DNA of 19,402 nt from an uncultured Finegoldia sp. (GTDB lineage Bacteria; Bacillota; Clostridia; Tissierellales; Peptoniphilaceae): assembly GCF_947252345.1 (NCBI RefSeq), contig NZ_CAMXVC010000031.1:1-19402 (forward strand), read 5' to 3'. This document shows positions 10,801 to 17,687 of this stretch, in pieces (positions within the stretch are counted from its first letter, which is position 1; every line of letters begins with the position of its first letter). The notes beneath the pieces are model-generated. The model saw only the letters and a program-made list of their open reading frames with translations. It made no database searches and was not told the origin of the DNA. Both the position numbers and the translations under genes were made by a program.

Positions 10801-10854
10801 CAAAATATTCTCGAAAAAATTGAAAAAATCGTGGAAGTTTTTGTAGGAATATAA
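7834..10854 (+). CDS. hsdR: Type I restriction endonuclease and translocase subunit HsdR
   Basis: The motor and nuclease subunit that translocates unmodified DNA and cleaves it at a distance. The 1006 residues match the length of the EcoR124 (Type IC) family. The nuclease site is D156, ELK (170-172) and QxxxY (Q184, Y188). The superfamily 2 helicase core shows Walker A TTGSGKT (313-319), DECH (413-416), a FTGTP motif III and, further on, GFDAP and QAFSRTNRI for motifs V and VI. A long acidic/basic C-terminal helical region follows, as expected for docking to HsdM-HsdS. The ATG at 7834 is preceded by GGAGGAG (7824-7830), right at the stop of the half-hsdS. No key residue seems to be missing. 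Confidence 0.95.
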   Translation: MSDKFVNYNTSTIAEMNNGIILSSYKKESVVEESYQTESQLEMKLIKNLESQGYERLFARSNKDLYENLRLQIERLNNVRFSDEEWSRLLVEYLDCPSEGLIEKTRKVQENHIYDFVFDDGHVKNIKIIDKKNIHNNFLQVTNQINAEGKKKNRYDVTILVNGLPLVHIELKRRGLNLQEAFNQIHRYSKESFNETNSLYKYVQIFVISNGTITRYFANTTASNKNNYEFTCEWADAKNKTICDLEDFTKTFFEKRVLLEVITKYCVFDVNDTLLVMRPYQIAATERILWKIKSSYETKKAGKAEAGGFIWHTTGSGKTLTSFKAAKLATDLEFIDKVFFVVDRKDLDYQTMKEYQRFQPDSVNGSKDTKELKKSIEKKDNRIVVTTIQKLNEFVKKNPNHEIYDKHCVIIYDECHRSQFGDAQKNIKKSFKKYYQFGFTGTPIFAENSINGNTTAEIFGAQLHSYVITDAIRDGKVLKFKVDYNNITPKFKSAEEEIDEDKLKKVENKMLLHPERISEITKYILDVYNTKTHRNEFYDLKDRRLNGFNAMLAVQSIDAAKLYYEEFEKQQRDLPEDKKLRVATIFSFAANEEQSAIGDIEDEVFNTSAMNLSAKEFLDKAITDYNSYFKQNFSTDGNEFQNYYKDLSHKTKRKEIDLLIVVGMFLTGFDAPTLNTLFVDKNLRYHGLIQAFSRTNRILNKVKTFGNIVCFRDLEKATEDAIKTFGDENSVNIILEKSYEEYMEGFTDEETGKVTKGYKDICNEIVEKFPEPTEIFLEADKKEFVQLFGELLKSENILKNFDEFENFDKIISDRLMQDMKSVYVDIRENIVNARRSGDSEEQQVDFSDVEFQIDLLKTDEINLDYILALILEKSKEHEDVENLKAEVRRVIRSSLGTRAKEDLVMDFINKTRLSELKDNDDILETFYSFARKEKEKKVESLIEDEKLKEGAYHFINKSIAKGFVDYAGTGLDKILPPTSRRQGAREKKKQNILEKIEKIVEVFVGI

Positions 10855-10875
10855 ATCTCGTAAAGGGGCTAAAAA

Positions 10876-11253
10876 ATGAGTAGTCAAATGAAAAAGAGTA
10901 TAGATTCGAAGAAAATATTTTATGGAATTACAATATTTTCAGTGTTGTTATTTGTTGTTGGAATTATAATTACTGTGACAAATAATCCGTTGAATGGTGG
11001 TGTAGCCAATGTGTTGAACAATGAATTTTTTAATCACATTACGATGTTTGTTCCTTTTTCGATGTGGGCTTGGTTAATTATTTTTGCTATTTTATTTGTA
11101 AAAAAGAATTGGGTGGTTGTAACTACTTGTATTGTCTTGGCAATTCCGCATTTAATTTTAATTGCGGTGCTGGTTATCGATTCACACAGTCTGGTGGAAA
11201 TTCTAAAATGGTATGTTATGATTTTAAGTTTCGGAAGTATTGTTCTTAAATAG
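10876..11253 (+). CDS. Small four-helix membrane protein of unknown function in the hsd operon
   Basis: A 125-residue hydrophobic protein that I do not recognise. After a short basic N-terminus (about 1-14) there are four likely membrane segments, near 15-35, 57-76, 79-98 and 102-123. The N-terminus is positively charged and probably cytoplasmic. The start at 10876 follows AAAGGGG, 21 bases after hsdR, with no terminator in between, so it should be co-transcribed with the Type I system. It may be an unrelated passenger or a defence-island accessory; no catalytic motif is visible. Its stop is followed 16 bases later by the start of a broken small gene. Confidence 0.7.
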   Translation: MSSQMKKSIDSKKIFYGITIFSVLLFVVGIIITVTNNPLNGGVANVLNNEFFNHITMFVPFSMWAWLIIFAILFVKKNWVVVTTCIVLAIPHLILIAVLVIDSHSLVEILKWYVMILSFGSIVLK

Positions 11254-11268
11254 AAAAGGACTATCCAG

Positions 11269-11593
11269 ATGAAAAAAATATGTTTTAATTTGGAATGGGG
11301 GTCTTATCCTATCCAAGACCTATCCAAGAATTAGATAGCAATGGTTATGTTGTCGATGATATCAGCGCTGAAGAATTGGGATTTAGTGATGTGATTTATG
11401 CGAAAAAATTTTAATCATGCAAAAACTGTATAATGATTTGTTTATAAACAACGAAAAAGAATTTTTGTATATTGGAATGAAAAAACAAGATGATGTTAAT
11501 AGAATTAAAGAATTATACGAAGAAGTTGCAGAAGAATTTTATTTCAAGCTAAATGATAAATTTATTTTAGAAATATCACAATTGGATATTTGA
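11269..11593 (+). pseudogene. Broken small gene: 11-bp tandem duplication plus a probable 1-base shift
   Basis: An ATG at 11269 with AAAAGGA 8 bases upstream opens a frame that stops after 21 codons at 11332-11334. Just before that stop, CCTATCCAAGA occurs twice in tandem (11308-11318 and 11319-11329). Removing one copy continues the frame with PIQELDSNGYVVDDISAEEL and on to a TAA at 11412-11414. Adding one base to the A6 run at 11403-11408 would further join it to a 58-residue frame (11417-11593, starting MQKLYNDLFINNEKEFLYIG), giving a single acidic protein of about 104 residues. The layout recalls small Firmicute hypothetical or immunity-like proteins, but I cannot name the family. The duplication is certain; the second lesion is inferred. 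The 58-residue frame may still be translated, although its ribosome binding site is poor. Confidence 0.6.
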
Positions 11594-11631
11594 TTTCTTA
11601 GAAAAAATTAAATTATGATTTTAAATCATTG

Positions 11632-11662
11632 AGGGAAGCTTTGAAGCTTTCCTTTTTATTTT
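11632..11662 (+). terminator. Terminator of the hsd operon
   Basis: AGGGAAGCT pairs with AGCTTTCCT (one G-U pair) around a short loop, followed by a T-rich run to 11662. It separates the restriction operon from the ctsR promoter. Confidence 0.75.
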
Positions 11663-11695
11663 GGAAAATATTAGAGATTTTGTAAATTTTGTTTG

Positions 11696-11724
11696 TTGAT
11701 ACAAAAGGTCAGAGATGGTATAAT
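11696..11724 (+). promoter_or_regulatory. Sigma-A promoter of the ctsR operon
   Basis: TTGATA (11696-11701), a 17-base spacer and a perfect TATAAT (11719-11724). A partial CtsR-like pair, GGTCAGA-GAT-GGTATAA (11707-11723), covers the spacer and -10. Transcription should start near 11731, leaving a leader of about 54 bases before ctsR. Confidence 0.85.
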
Positions 11725-11754
11725 TTAATAAAGATGAATTTTTTTTATTCGATT

Positions 11755-11771
11755 AGTCAGAGAAAGTCAAA
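11755..11771 (+). promoter_or_regulatory. CtsR operator (heptad direct repeat)
   Basis: AGTCAGA-GAA-AGTCAAA matches the CtsR consensus of two A/GGTCAAA heptads spaced by three bases, with one mismatch. It lies just downstream of the predicted transcription start and touches the ctsR ribosome binding site, so CtsR bound here would block its own operon. Confidence 0.85.
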
Positions 11772-11784
11772 AGGGGTGGTTGAT

Positions 11785-12246
11785 ATGGCAGGACTCAGTA
11801 ATAGTATTGAGGCTTTTCTGAAGGAAATGTTGAATAATTCTGACGACGATTATATAGAAATTGGCAGAAATGATCTTGCCAGCCAATTTAATTGTGCTCC
11901 ATCGCAGATTAATTATGTGTTGACAACTAGATTTACTCCTTACAAGGGATATTATATTGAGAGTAGACGCGGTGGAAGTGGTTATGTTAAAATAATAAAA
12001 TTAACAATCAAAGATGATAATCCTATCAAGGAGATTGTCGATGATGTTATTGGCGATAAAATTACAAAGGATAAGTCGACTAATATTATCAAGATGCTTT
12101 TGGATGAAGATTTGATTACGGATAGGGAGGCGTTGGTTATGATGCACGCTTTGGAGGATAATACGTTGTCGAAGGTTGATTTTAATGATAGAAATATTTT
12201 GAGGGCAGATTTGTTGAAGAATATGCTGTTGGCTTTTATGAGGTAA
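11785..12246 (+). CDS. ctsR: Transcriptional repressor CtsR
   Basis: The repressor of class III heat-shock genes (clp regulon); it binds heptad operators and is released on heat or protein stress. The 153 residues include the N-terminal winged HTH (about 1-70, with LASQFNCAPSQINYVLTTRF) and the C-terminal dimerisation domain. The wing reads RRGGSGYV (61-68): Arg62, the residue phosphorylated by McsB in Bacillus relatives, is kept, while the usual tetraglycine thermosensor loop has Ser at position 65. The frame is open to an earlier ATG at 11689, but that start lies upstream of the promoter -35. The ATG at 11785 has AAGGGGTGG five bases upstream. It is the first gene of a tight operon with mcsA (9-base gap). 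Confidence 0.95.
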   Translation: MAGLSNSIEAFLKEMLNNSDDDYIEIGRNDLASQFNCAPSQINYVLTTRFTPYKGYYIESRRGGSGYVKIIKLTIKDDNPIKEIVDDVIGDKITKDKSTNIIKMLLDEDLITDREALVMMHALEDNTLSKVDFNDRNILRADLLKNMLLAFMR

Positions 12247-12255
12247 GGTGATTAT

Positions 12256-12858
12256 ATGAAATGCGATAATTGTGGCAAGCCTGCTTTTATTCAGGTTAAG
12301 GTCGTGGGGCCTTTTGGTGGTCGTGATGTTAATTTGTGTCACGATTGTTATGCCGATTATATGGATAGATTGAAAAAGGAGATTATTTCGAACTCTGATT
12401 TTAAATTTGATTCTGAAAATGAATTGAATGACAACAAGGAGCTTTTCGAGGAGCTTGCAAAACAGATTTCAAATGTTGTGGAGCATTTGCCTTTTGAGAA
12501 GGTTCAGAAAAAATCCGAGGATGATTTTTCGGATGAAAAATTGGTGTGTCCTGTTTGCAATATGCCTTTTGAGGAGTTGAAAAATTACTCGTCGATTGGT
12601 TGCAAGTATTGTTACAAGAATTTTAGGGATTTTATTTTGAAAAATCGAAGTTCACATGGTTATCCAAAATACTATAAGGGAAAATTTCCGAAAAAATTCG
12701 AGGATGCGAAAAAGATTTTAGAGAGGTTGTATGTTTTGTCGGAGGAACTTTATTTGTGTTTGCAAGAAGAAAAATTCGAAAAGTGTCACGAAATTCAAGA
12801 GGAAATTAACAGGTTAGAGTCAAGCGTTCAAGATTTAAGGGATAAATGCTATGAATAA
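12256..12858 (+). CDS. mcsA: McsA, zinc-binding adaptor of McsB/CtsR with UVR motif
   Basis: A partner of McsB that stimulates the arginine kinase and modulates CtsR in Bacillota. The 200-residue protein shows two Cys4 zinc sites (C3/C6 with C28/C31, and C98/C101 with C116/C119) and a C-terminal UVR-type helical hairpin (about 160-198), the classical McsA layout. The ATG at 12256 has AAGGTG six bases upstream. Its last eight bases overlap mcsB, so the two are translationally coupled. All eight cysteines are intact, in contrast to the decayed active site of the neighbouring McsB, so an adaptor role independent of kinase activity is plausible here. Confidence 0.92.
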   Translation: MKCDNCGKPAFIQVKVVGPFGGRDVNLCHDCYADYMDRLKKEIISNSDFKFDSENELNDNKELFEELAKQISNVVEHLPFEKVQKKSEDDFSDEKLVCPVCNMPFEELKNYSSIGCKYCYKNFRDFILKNRSSHGYPKYYKGKFPKKFEDAKKILERLYVLSEELYLCLQEEKFEKCHEIQEEINRLESSVQDLRDKCYE

Positions 12859-13846
12859 TTCAAGTGTTGTTGTGAAATCGATGGTTTGTATGAGGAGAAA
12901 TTTGTCCAATTACAATTTTATGATGGTAATCGATACAGATTCTTGCGATGAGATGAAGTCAGATATTGAGAAAGAGTTGGATAGTTTGGGATATTTGAAG
13001 GACTCTAAGGTTTACAATATCAAAGACACTAAGTCTACGACGAAGGATTATATTAAAAAGAGAGGATATATTTGCAGTTCGTATTACGAGGATGTGTCGC
13101 CTGTTGTTTTTATAAATGACGAGAAGAAGGTTGTGTTTTCTTTGGGAGACAATGACCACGTTCGTATTATCAAATACGATTATGGCAGGAATTTAAGGGA
13201 TGTTTACAATGATTGCCTCGAGATTGAGGAGAAGTTGAATGATAGGTTAAACTTTGCATTTGATATCGACATTGGATATTTGTCGGATGATTTTATGAGT
13301 GCGGGTTGTTTGACTGATGTGGATATTTTCTTGAATTTGAAGGCGTTGGAGCTTTACAATGAGATTGATTACATTTCAGATATTGCAAAATTCAGAGGAT
13401 ATACGCTTGAAAAGGCGTACGATTCTAATACGAAAAGTTCAATTTACAAGTTGAGTACGAATGATTTTGTAGCGGACTGTGAGTTTGCAATTAATGATTT
13501 GACTTTGTTGGTTGATTCTATTTCAAGAAAAGAAATGGACAAGAGGAAGATGTTGATTGAACAAAATCAGAAGTTTAAGGATGAGCTTTTGAGAAGTGTG
13601 TCGATGTTGAAGTATTCAAGAGTGTTGGACGAGGTGGAGGCGATGAACAAAATTACGGATTTGTTGATTGCGATTGATTTTGGAATTGTCGATGGATACG
13701 AGGTCGATGACATTGTGAAGCTTTTTGATAAGACTAATAAATTGACTCTCGAAAAATTTCGAGATGATAACAATTTGAATCAAAATATTGGTGTTCTTCG
13801 AAGTGAGATAATTAAGAATACGTTGGAAAGACAGGTGAAAAATTGA
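12851..13846 (+). CDS. mcsB: Degenerate McsB homologue (predicted pseudo-arginine-kinase)
   Basis: By position and residual similarity this is McsB, normally the protein arginine kinase that tags CtsR and misfolded proteins for ClpCP. The 331 residues can be lined up with Bacillus McsB (from memory), but key positions differ. The ATP-binding SSRIRLARN block reads KSMVCMRRN (9-17), so two arginines are M11 and C13. The NEEDH motif reads GDNDH (99-103). The segment with catalytic Cys (GYLTSC...GLRAS) reads GYLSDD...LTDVD, giving D147 for Cys and D156 for Arg. The C-terminal RDxxRA phospho-arginine motif reads IGVLRS (313-318). The frame is intact over its whole length and overlaps mcsA by 8 and clpC by 4 bases, so it is maintained as a protein. 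It is probably a non-catalytic adaptor. Confidence 0.85.
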   Translation: MNNSSVVVKSMVCMRRNLSNYNFMMVIDTDSCDEMKSDIEKELDSLGYLKDSKVYNIKDTKSTTKDYIKKRGYICSSYYEDVSPVVFINDEKKVVFSLGDNDHVRIIKYDYGRNLRDVYNDCLEIEEKLNDRLNFAFDIDIGYLSDDFMSAGCLTDVDIFLNLKALELYNEIDYISDIAKFRGYTLEKAYDSNTKSSIYKLSTNDFVADCEFAINDLTLLVDSISRKEMDKRKMLIEQNQKFKDELLRSVSMLKYSRVLDEVEAMNKITDLLIAIDFGIVDGYEVDDIVKLFDKTNKLTLEKFRDDNNLNQNIGVLRSEIIKNTLERQVKN

Positions 13847-16260
13847 GAAAATCAGATATTTACAATTTGAGAATGGAGGCCGTGTACGAGGCGATTAGTT
13901 TGAAACATTCTGATATTGGTGTCGAGCATGTGTTGCTTGCGATGTTCAAGTTTGATTTCAAGGCGTCGCAGTTGTTGAAGAAATACGGTGGAAATTACGA
14001 AAAAATTAGAAATTTAATCATAGATGAGTTGGGATATGGAACGGATGAGTCTCGAAACCAAAAAATCAGTCCCAAATTAGAGGAAATCATCACACAAGCT
14101 GTCAGTTTGTCGAATAATTACAATGAAAGGGCTTTGAAGCCGGAGCATATAATGGCGGCACTTTGCTTGGATGGTACAAATTATGCGTTTCATTTGATGC
14201 AAAAAACCGGCGTCGATATTATGAAGTTGTCGGTTGATTTGCGAAGGTATTTTACTATGAAGATGAAACAGGAGAACAATATCGATGACTCGCAAGCAAA
14301 ATCTTCGAGAATGAGTGAGATTGAAAAATACACTAAGAATTTGAATGAGCTTGCCCGACAACACAAGATTGACCCTTGCATTGGTCGTGAAAACGAGATT
14401 GAGCGTATAATTCAAGTTCTTCTACGACGCAAGAAAAACAATCCTGTGTTGATTGGAAATCCAGGAGTTGGAAAGACTGCGATTGTCGAGGGATTGGCTG
14501 TTAAGATTGTCAAGGGCGAAGTGAATGATATTTTCAAGGATAAGGAGATATTGGCACTGGATTTGGCGGCTTTGTTAGCTGGTACAAAATACAGAGGGGA
14601 TTTTGAAGAGAGAATCAAAAAAGTTATCGACATTATGTCTAATTCGACGAACAAAATTCTGTTCATAGATGAGCTTCACTCGTTGATGGGAGCTGGCGGT
14701 GCAGAAGGAGCGTTGGATGCGTCAAACATTTTGAAGCCTTCTTTGGCGAGAGGGGAGTTGCAGATAATTGGTGCGACGACTATCAACGAGTATCGAAAAA
14801 CTATCGAAAAGGACCAAGCTTTTGAGAGACGTCTTCAAACCATATTGGTGGATGAGCCATCGGTGTCGGATTCCATTAAAGTGATTGAAGGTTTGAAGGA
14901 AACTTACGAAAATCACCACAATGTTTTGATTACTGACGAGGCGATAAAAGCTGCGGTGGAACTTTCCGACAGATATATCAATGACAGATATTTGCCTGAC
15001 AAGGCGATAGATTTGATTGATGAAGCACAATCTATGGTCAGAGTGAAAAACTTCACCGGAGGCAAAAATTACGAAAAAATCATTGCCGATTTGGAAAATG
15101 AAAAACAAGAAGCTATCAATAATGCAGATTTCTTGTTGGCTGCAGAAAAAAGAGATTCTATCGAAAAAATTATTGACGAGATGAACGAGCAAGACAACGA
15201 CGAAAATAAATTGGAGATTGGCTTCGACGAGATAGCGAACATCGTGTCACGTTGGTCGAAGGTTCCGGTATCTAAATTGACGCAATCAGAATCGCAAAAA
15301 TTCCTCTGCTTGGCAGACAATTTAAAAAAAGACGTTATCGGTCAGGACAAGGCAATTGATTTGATATCCAATGCGATAAAAAGAGCGCGTGTCGGTCTGA
15401 AAAATCCCAACAAACCAATTGGTTCGTTCGTATTTGTAGGGCCAACGGGTGTCGGCAAAACGTATTTGGCGAAGAAGCTTGCCAAGGAGTTGTTCAACGA
15501 TGAGAACGCGATGATAAGAATAGATATGACAGAATATATGGAAAAACACTCCGTGTCCAAATTGATAGGCTCGCCACCGGGATATGTTGGCCACGATGAT
15601 GGTGGACAATTGACTGATATGGTGCGAACAAAACCGTACTCTGTGATTTTGTTTGATGAAATTGAAAAAGCACATCCGGATGTTTTCAACACGTTGTTGC
15701 AGGTTTTGGATGACGGTAGACTTACAGATTCCAAAGGACGTGCTGTGAATTTCAAGGACACTGTAATTATTATGACTTCAAATATTGGAGCGAGTGAGCT
15801 TGAAAGCAAAAACGTCCTCGGATTTAACACAAAAGAAGATGTTGTCGAAGACGAGTACAACAGAAACAAAGAAACTATCAACAATGCGATGAAGTCGATG
15901 TTCAAGCCGGAATTTATTAACAGATTGGATGATGTCATTTTGTTTAATAATTTGACAAAAGAAAATGTAAAAGAAATCGCAAAGCTTATGATGGATGAGT
16001 TGGTAAAAAGAATGGCGAAGAATGATTTGATAATTTCTTATGACGAAAAGATATTGGATTATTTAGTCGATAAGGGTTACGATAAGAAATTTGGCGCCAG
16101 ACCACTTGAAAGACTTATCAGAACAGACATCGAAAACGAACTTGCCGACAAGATTTTGAGTGGCGAAATCGACAAAACGAGAAAAACCACAATCACTGTT
16201 GTCAATGACAAGGTTAGTTTCAGAAGATATGTGAGACGCAAAAAGACTGTGAAACAATAA
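13843..16260 (+). CDS. clpC: ClpC AAA+ unfoldase of the ClpCP protease
   Basis: A HSP100 ATPase that unfolds substrates and feeds them to ClpP. The 805 residues contain a double Clp-N domain (about 1-140), AAA1 with Walker A GNPGVGKT and Walker B ILFIDE, a middle UVR-like coiled coil (about 400-445), and AAA2 with GPTGVGKT and VILFDE. LGF in NVLGFN, after the second sensor region, is the ClpP-docking tripeptide. Both N-domain glutamates that read phospho-arginine in Bacillus are present (E28 in GVEHVL, E101 in KPEHIM). The start is TTG at 13843, overlapping the mcsB stop, with AGGTG five bases upstream; it gives the full first helix, whereas the ATG ten codons later would trim it. Expression is expected to be controlled by CtsR. 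Confidence 0.95.
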   Translation: MRKSDIYNLRMEAVYEAISLKHSDIGVEHVLLAMFKFDFKASQLLKKYGGNYEKIRNLIIDELGYGTDESRNQKISPKLEEIITQAVSLSNNYNERALKPEHIMAALCLDGTNYAFHLMQKTGVDIMKLSVDLRRYFTMKMKQENNIDDSQAKSSRMSEIEKYTKNLNELARQHKIDPCIGRENEIERIIQVLLRRKKNNPVLIGNPGVGKTAIVEGLAVKIVKGEVNDIFKDKEILALDLAALLAGTKYRGDFEERIKKVIDIMSNSTNKILFIDELHSLMGAGGAEGALDASNILKPSLARGELQIIGATTINEYRKTIEKDQAFERRLQTILVDEPSVSDSIKVIEGLKETYENHHNVLITDEAIKAAVELSDRYINDRYLPDKAIDLIDEAQSMVRVKNFTGGKNYEKIIADLENEKQEAINNADFLLAAEKRDSIEKIIDEMNEQDNDENKLEIGFDEIANIVSRWSKVPVSKLTQSESQKFLCLADNLKKDVIGQDKAIDLISNAIKRARVGLKNPNKPIGSFVFVGPTGVGKTYLAKKLAKELFNDENAMIRIDMTEYMEKHSVSKLIGSPPGYVGHDDGGQLTDMVRTKPYSVILFDEIEKAHPDVFNTLLQVLDDGRLTDSKGRAVNFKDTVIIMTSNIGASELESKNVLGFNTKEDVVEDEYNRNKETINNAMKSMFKPEFINRLDDVILFNNLTKENVKEIAKLMMDELVKRMAKNDLIISYDEKILDYLVDKGYDKKFGARPLERLIRTDIENELADKILSGEIDKTRKTTITVVNDKVSFRRYVRRKKTVKQ

Positions 16261-16261
16261 T

Positions 16262-17617
16262 ATGAAAAAGAAAACAAAATATGTATGCAAAAATTGTGGC
16301 TACGAACAGGCTATGTGGATAGGAAAATGCCCCAGTTGCAACAGCTGGGGTTCTATGCAGGAGCGAGAAATCGTAGACGAAAAATCAAACACAACGACGA
16401 GTGTAAAATCGACTAATGCAATCAAGTTAGTCGATGTCAAGATAGATTCATCGGACAGGATTCAATCGTCGATTACTGAATTGAACAGAGTTTTTGGTGG
16501 TGGACTTGTCCGAGATTCCGTGTCGATTCTAACGGCGAGGCCGGGGGCCGGAAAATCGACTCTGCTTTTGGAACTAGCGAATGATTTGGCTAAGAAAAAC
16601 ATAAAAGTTCTCTACATTTCAGGAGAAGAATCCACATCGCAAATCAAACAACGGGCGATGAGAACGATGGAGGAAATTCCGGAAAATATTTGGCTGATTT
16701 CAACGACGAGTATGGACAATGCGTTGGATTCGATAAACAAAATAAAGCCGGATGTTATTTTCTTGGACAGTATTCAAACTTTCCAGCTTCGAGAATACAA
16801 TTCACGTCCGGGCTCTCCCGTGCAAACTGTAGAATGTGCAAATAAAATCGTCGAGATCTGCAAAGACCCTGAAAAACCAACTCTTTGCATTATGGTTGGG
16901 CATATGACAAAATCAGACGAGATGGCTGGACTTAGAACACTTGAGCATTTGGTGGATACGGTGCTTTATTTGGAAGGAGAAAGCGACGAGCCTCTTAGAT
17001 TGTTGACAACTACGAAAAACAGATTCGGTCGAACGGGCGAGATTGGGCTTTTTAATATGCAGGAAGATGGAATAAAAGAAATCACCGATGCGTCCGATTA
17101 TTTTGTCACGAAAAGAAAAAAGGATGTAAATGGCGCAGCACTTTCTGTTATAAAAGAAGGCTCACGAATTTTGGTCGTGGAAGTGGAAGCTTTGGTGTCG
17201 AAATCATTTACGCCGTATCCGCAGAGAATAGGAGACAGCCTTCGCAAAGACCAATTGAACACTCTTATTTCTATCTTAGAAGAACGTGCGGGAATCAATA
17301 TGTACGACAAAAATGTCATAATAAAAACAACTGGAGGAATAAAAATCCAAGAGCAATCCGTAAATTTGTCCATAATAATGGCGATTGCATCATCGCTTAT
17401 GAACAAGGCTATTTCTTCTGATGTCGTGTTCATCGGCGAAGTTGGATTGACTGGTGAAATAAAAAGAGTTCCACAAATCGAGACGAGATTGAGAGAAATT
17501 GAAAGATTGGGATACAAAAAAGTCTACATTTCACAAAACACAAAACTAACACAAAAATACAATCTTGAAATCAAACAATTTGACAGCATAAGAACTGTAA
17601 TCTCGGATATATTTTAA
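16262..17617 (+). CDS. radA: DNA repair and recombination ATPase RadA (Sms)
   Basis: A RecA-like branch-migration helicase that acts in recombinational repair and transformation. The 451 residues show, in order, a Cys4 zinc finger (C9/C12 and C23/C26), a RecA-type ATPase with Walker A ARPGAGKST (usually DPGxGKST), the RadA-specific KNRFG motif, and a C-terminal Lon-protease-like domain with GEVGLTGEIKRV. It begins one base after clpC and has no strong ribosome binding site of its own, so it probably depends on coupling to clpC translation. This places it in the CtsR-controlled transcript, as in other Bacillota. A hairpin terminator follows directly. Confidence 0.95.
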   Translation: MKKKTKYVCKNCGYEQAMWIGKCPSCNSWGSMQEREIVDEKSNTTTSVKSTNAIKLVDVKIDSSDRIQSSITELNRVFGGGLVRDSVSILTARPGAGKSTLLLELANDLAKKNIKVLYISGEESTSQIKQRAMRTMEEIPENIWLISTTSMDNALDSINKIKPDVIFLDSIQTFQLREYNSRPGSPVQTVECANKIVEICKDPEKPTLCIMVGHMTKSDEMAGLRTLEHLVDTVLYLEGESDEPLRLLTTTKNRFGRTGEIGLFNMQEDGIKEITDASDYFVTKRKKDVNGAALSVIKEGSRILVVEVEALVSKSFTPYPQRIGDSLRKDQLNTLISILEERAGINMYDKNVIIKTTGGIKIQEQSVNLSIIMAIASSLMNKAISSDVVFIGEVGLTGEIKRVPQIETRLREIERLGYKKVYISQNTKLTQKYNLEIKQFDSIRTVISDIF

Positions 17618-17648
17618 AAGCACTCACAATAAAAGTGAGTGTTTTTTT
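17618..17648 (+). terminator. Terminator of the ctsR-radA operon
   Basis: CACTCAC (17621-17627) pairs with GTGAGTG (17635-17641) around a 7-base loop, followed by T7. It begins right after the radA stop codon. Confidence 0.9.
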
Positions 17649-17655
17649 GTGAATA

Positions 17656-17685
17656 AAAAAGGATGGACAATTGTCCATCCTCAAA
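17656..17685 (-). terminator. Terminator of the M3 peptidase gene
   Basis: Positions 17661-17680 are a perfect 20-base palindrome (GGATGGACAA and its complement). On the - strand it is followed by a T-run (A6 on the + strand at 17655-17660), as expected for a terminator of the leftward gene. Confidence 0.85.
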
Positions 17686-17687
17686 TT

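Noticed and set aside
11689..11784. Upstream start for CtsR at 11689
   Set aside because: It would lie before the -35/-10 promoter elements and would make the promoter and operator coding; the start at 11785 fits the family.
14077..15938. Several long - strand open frames opposite clpC
   Set aside because: The + strand protein matches ClpC motifs throughout; the antisense products look compositionally random.
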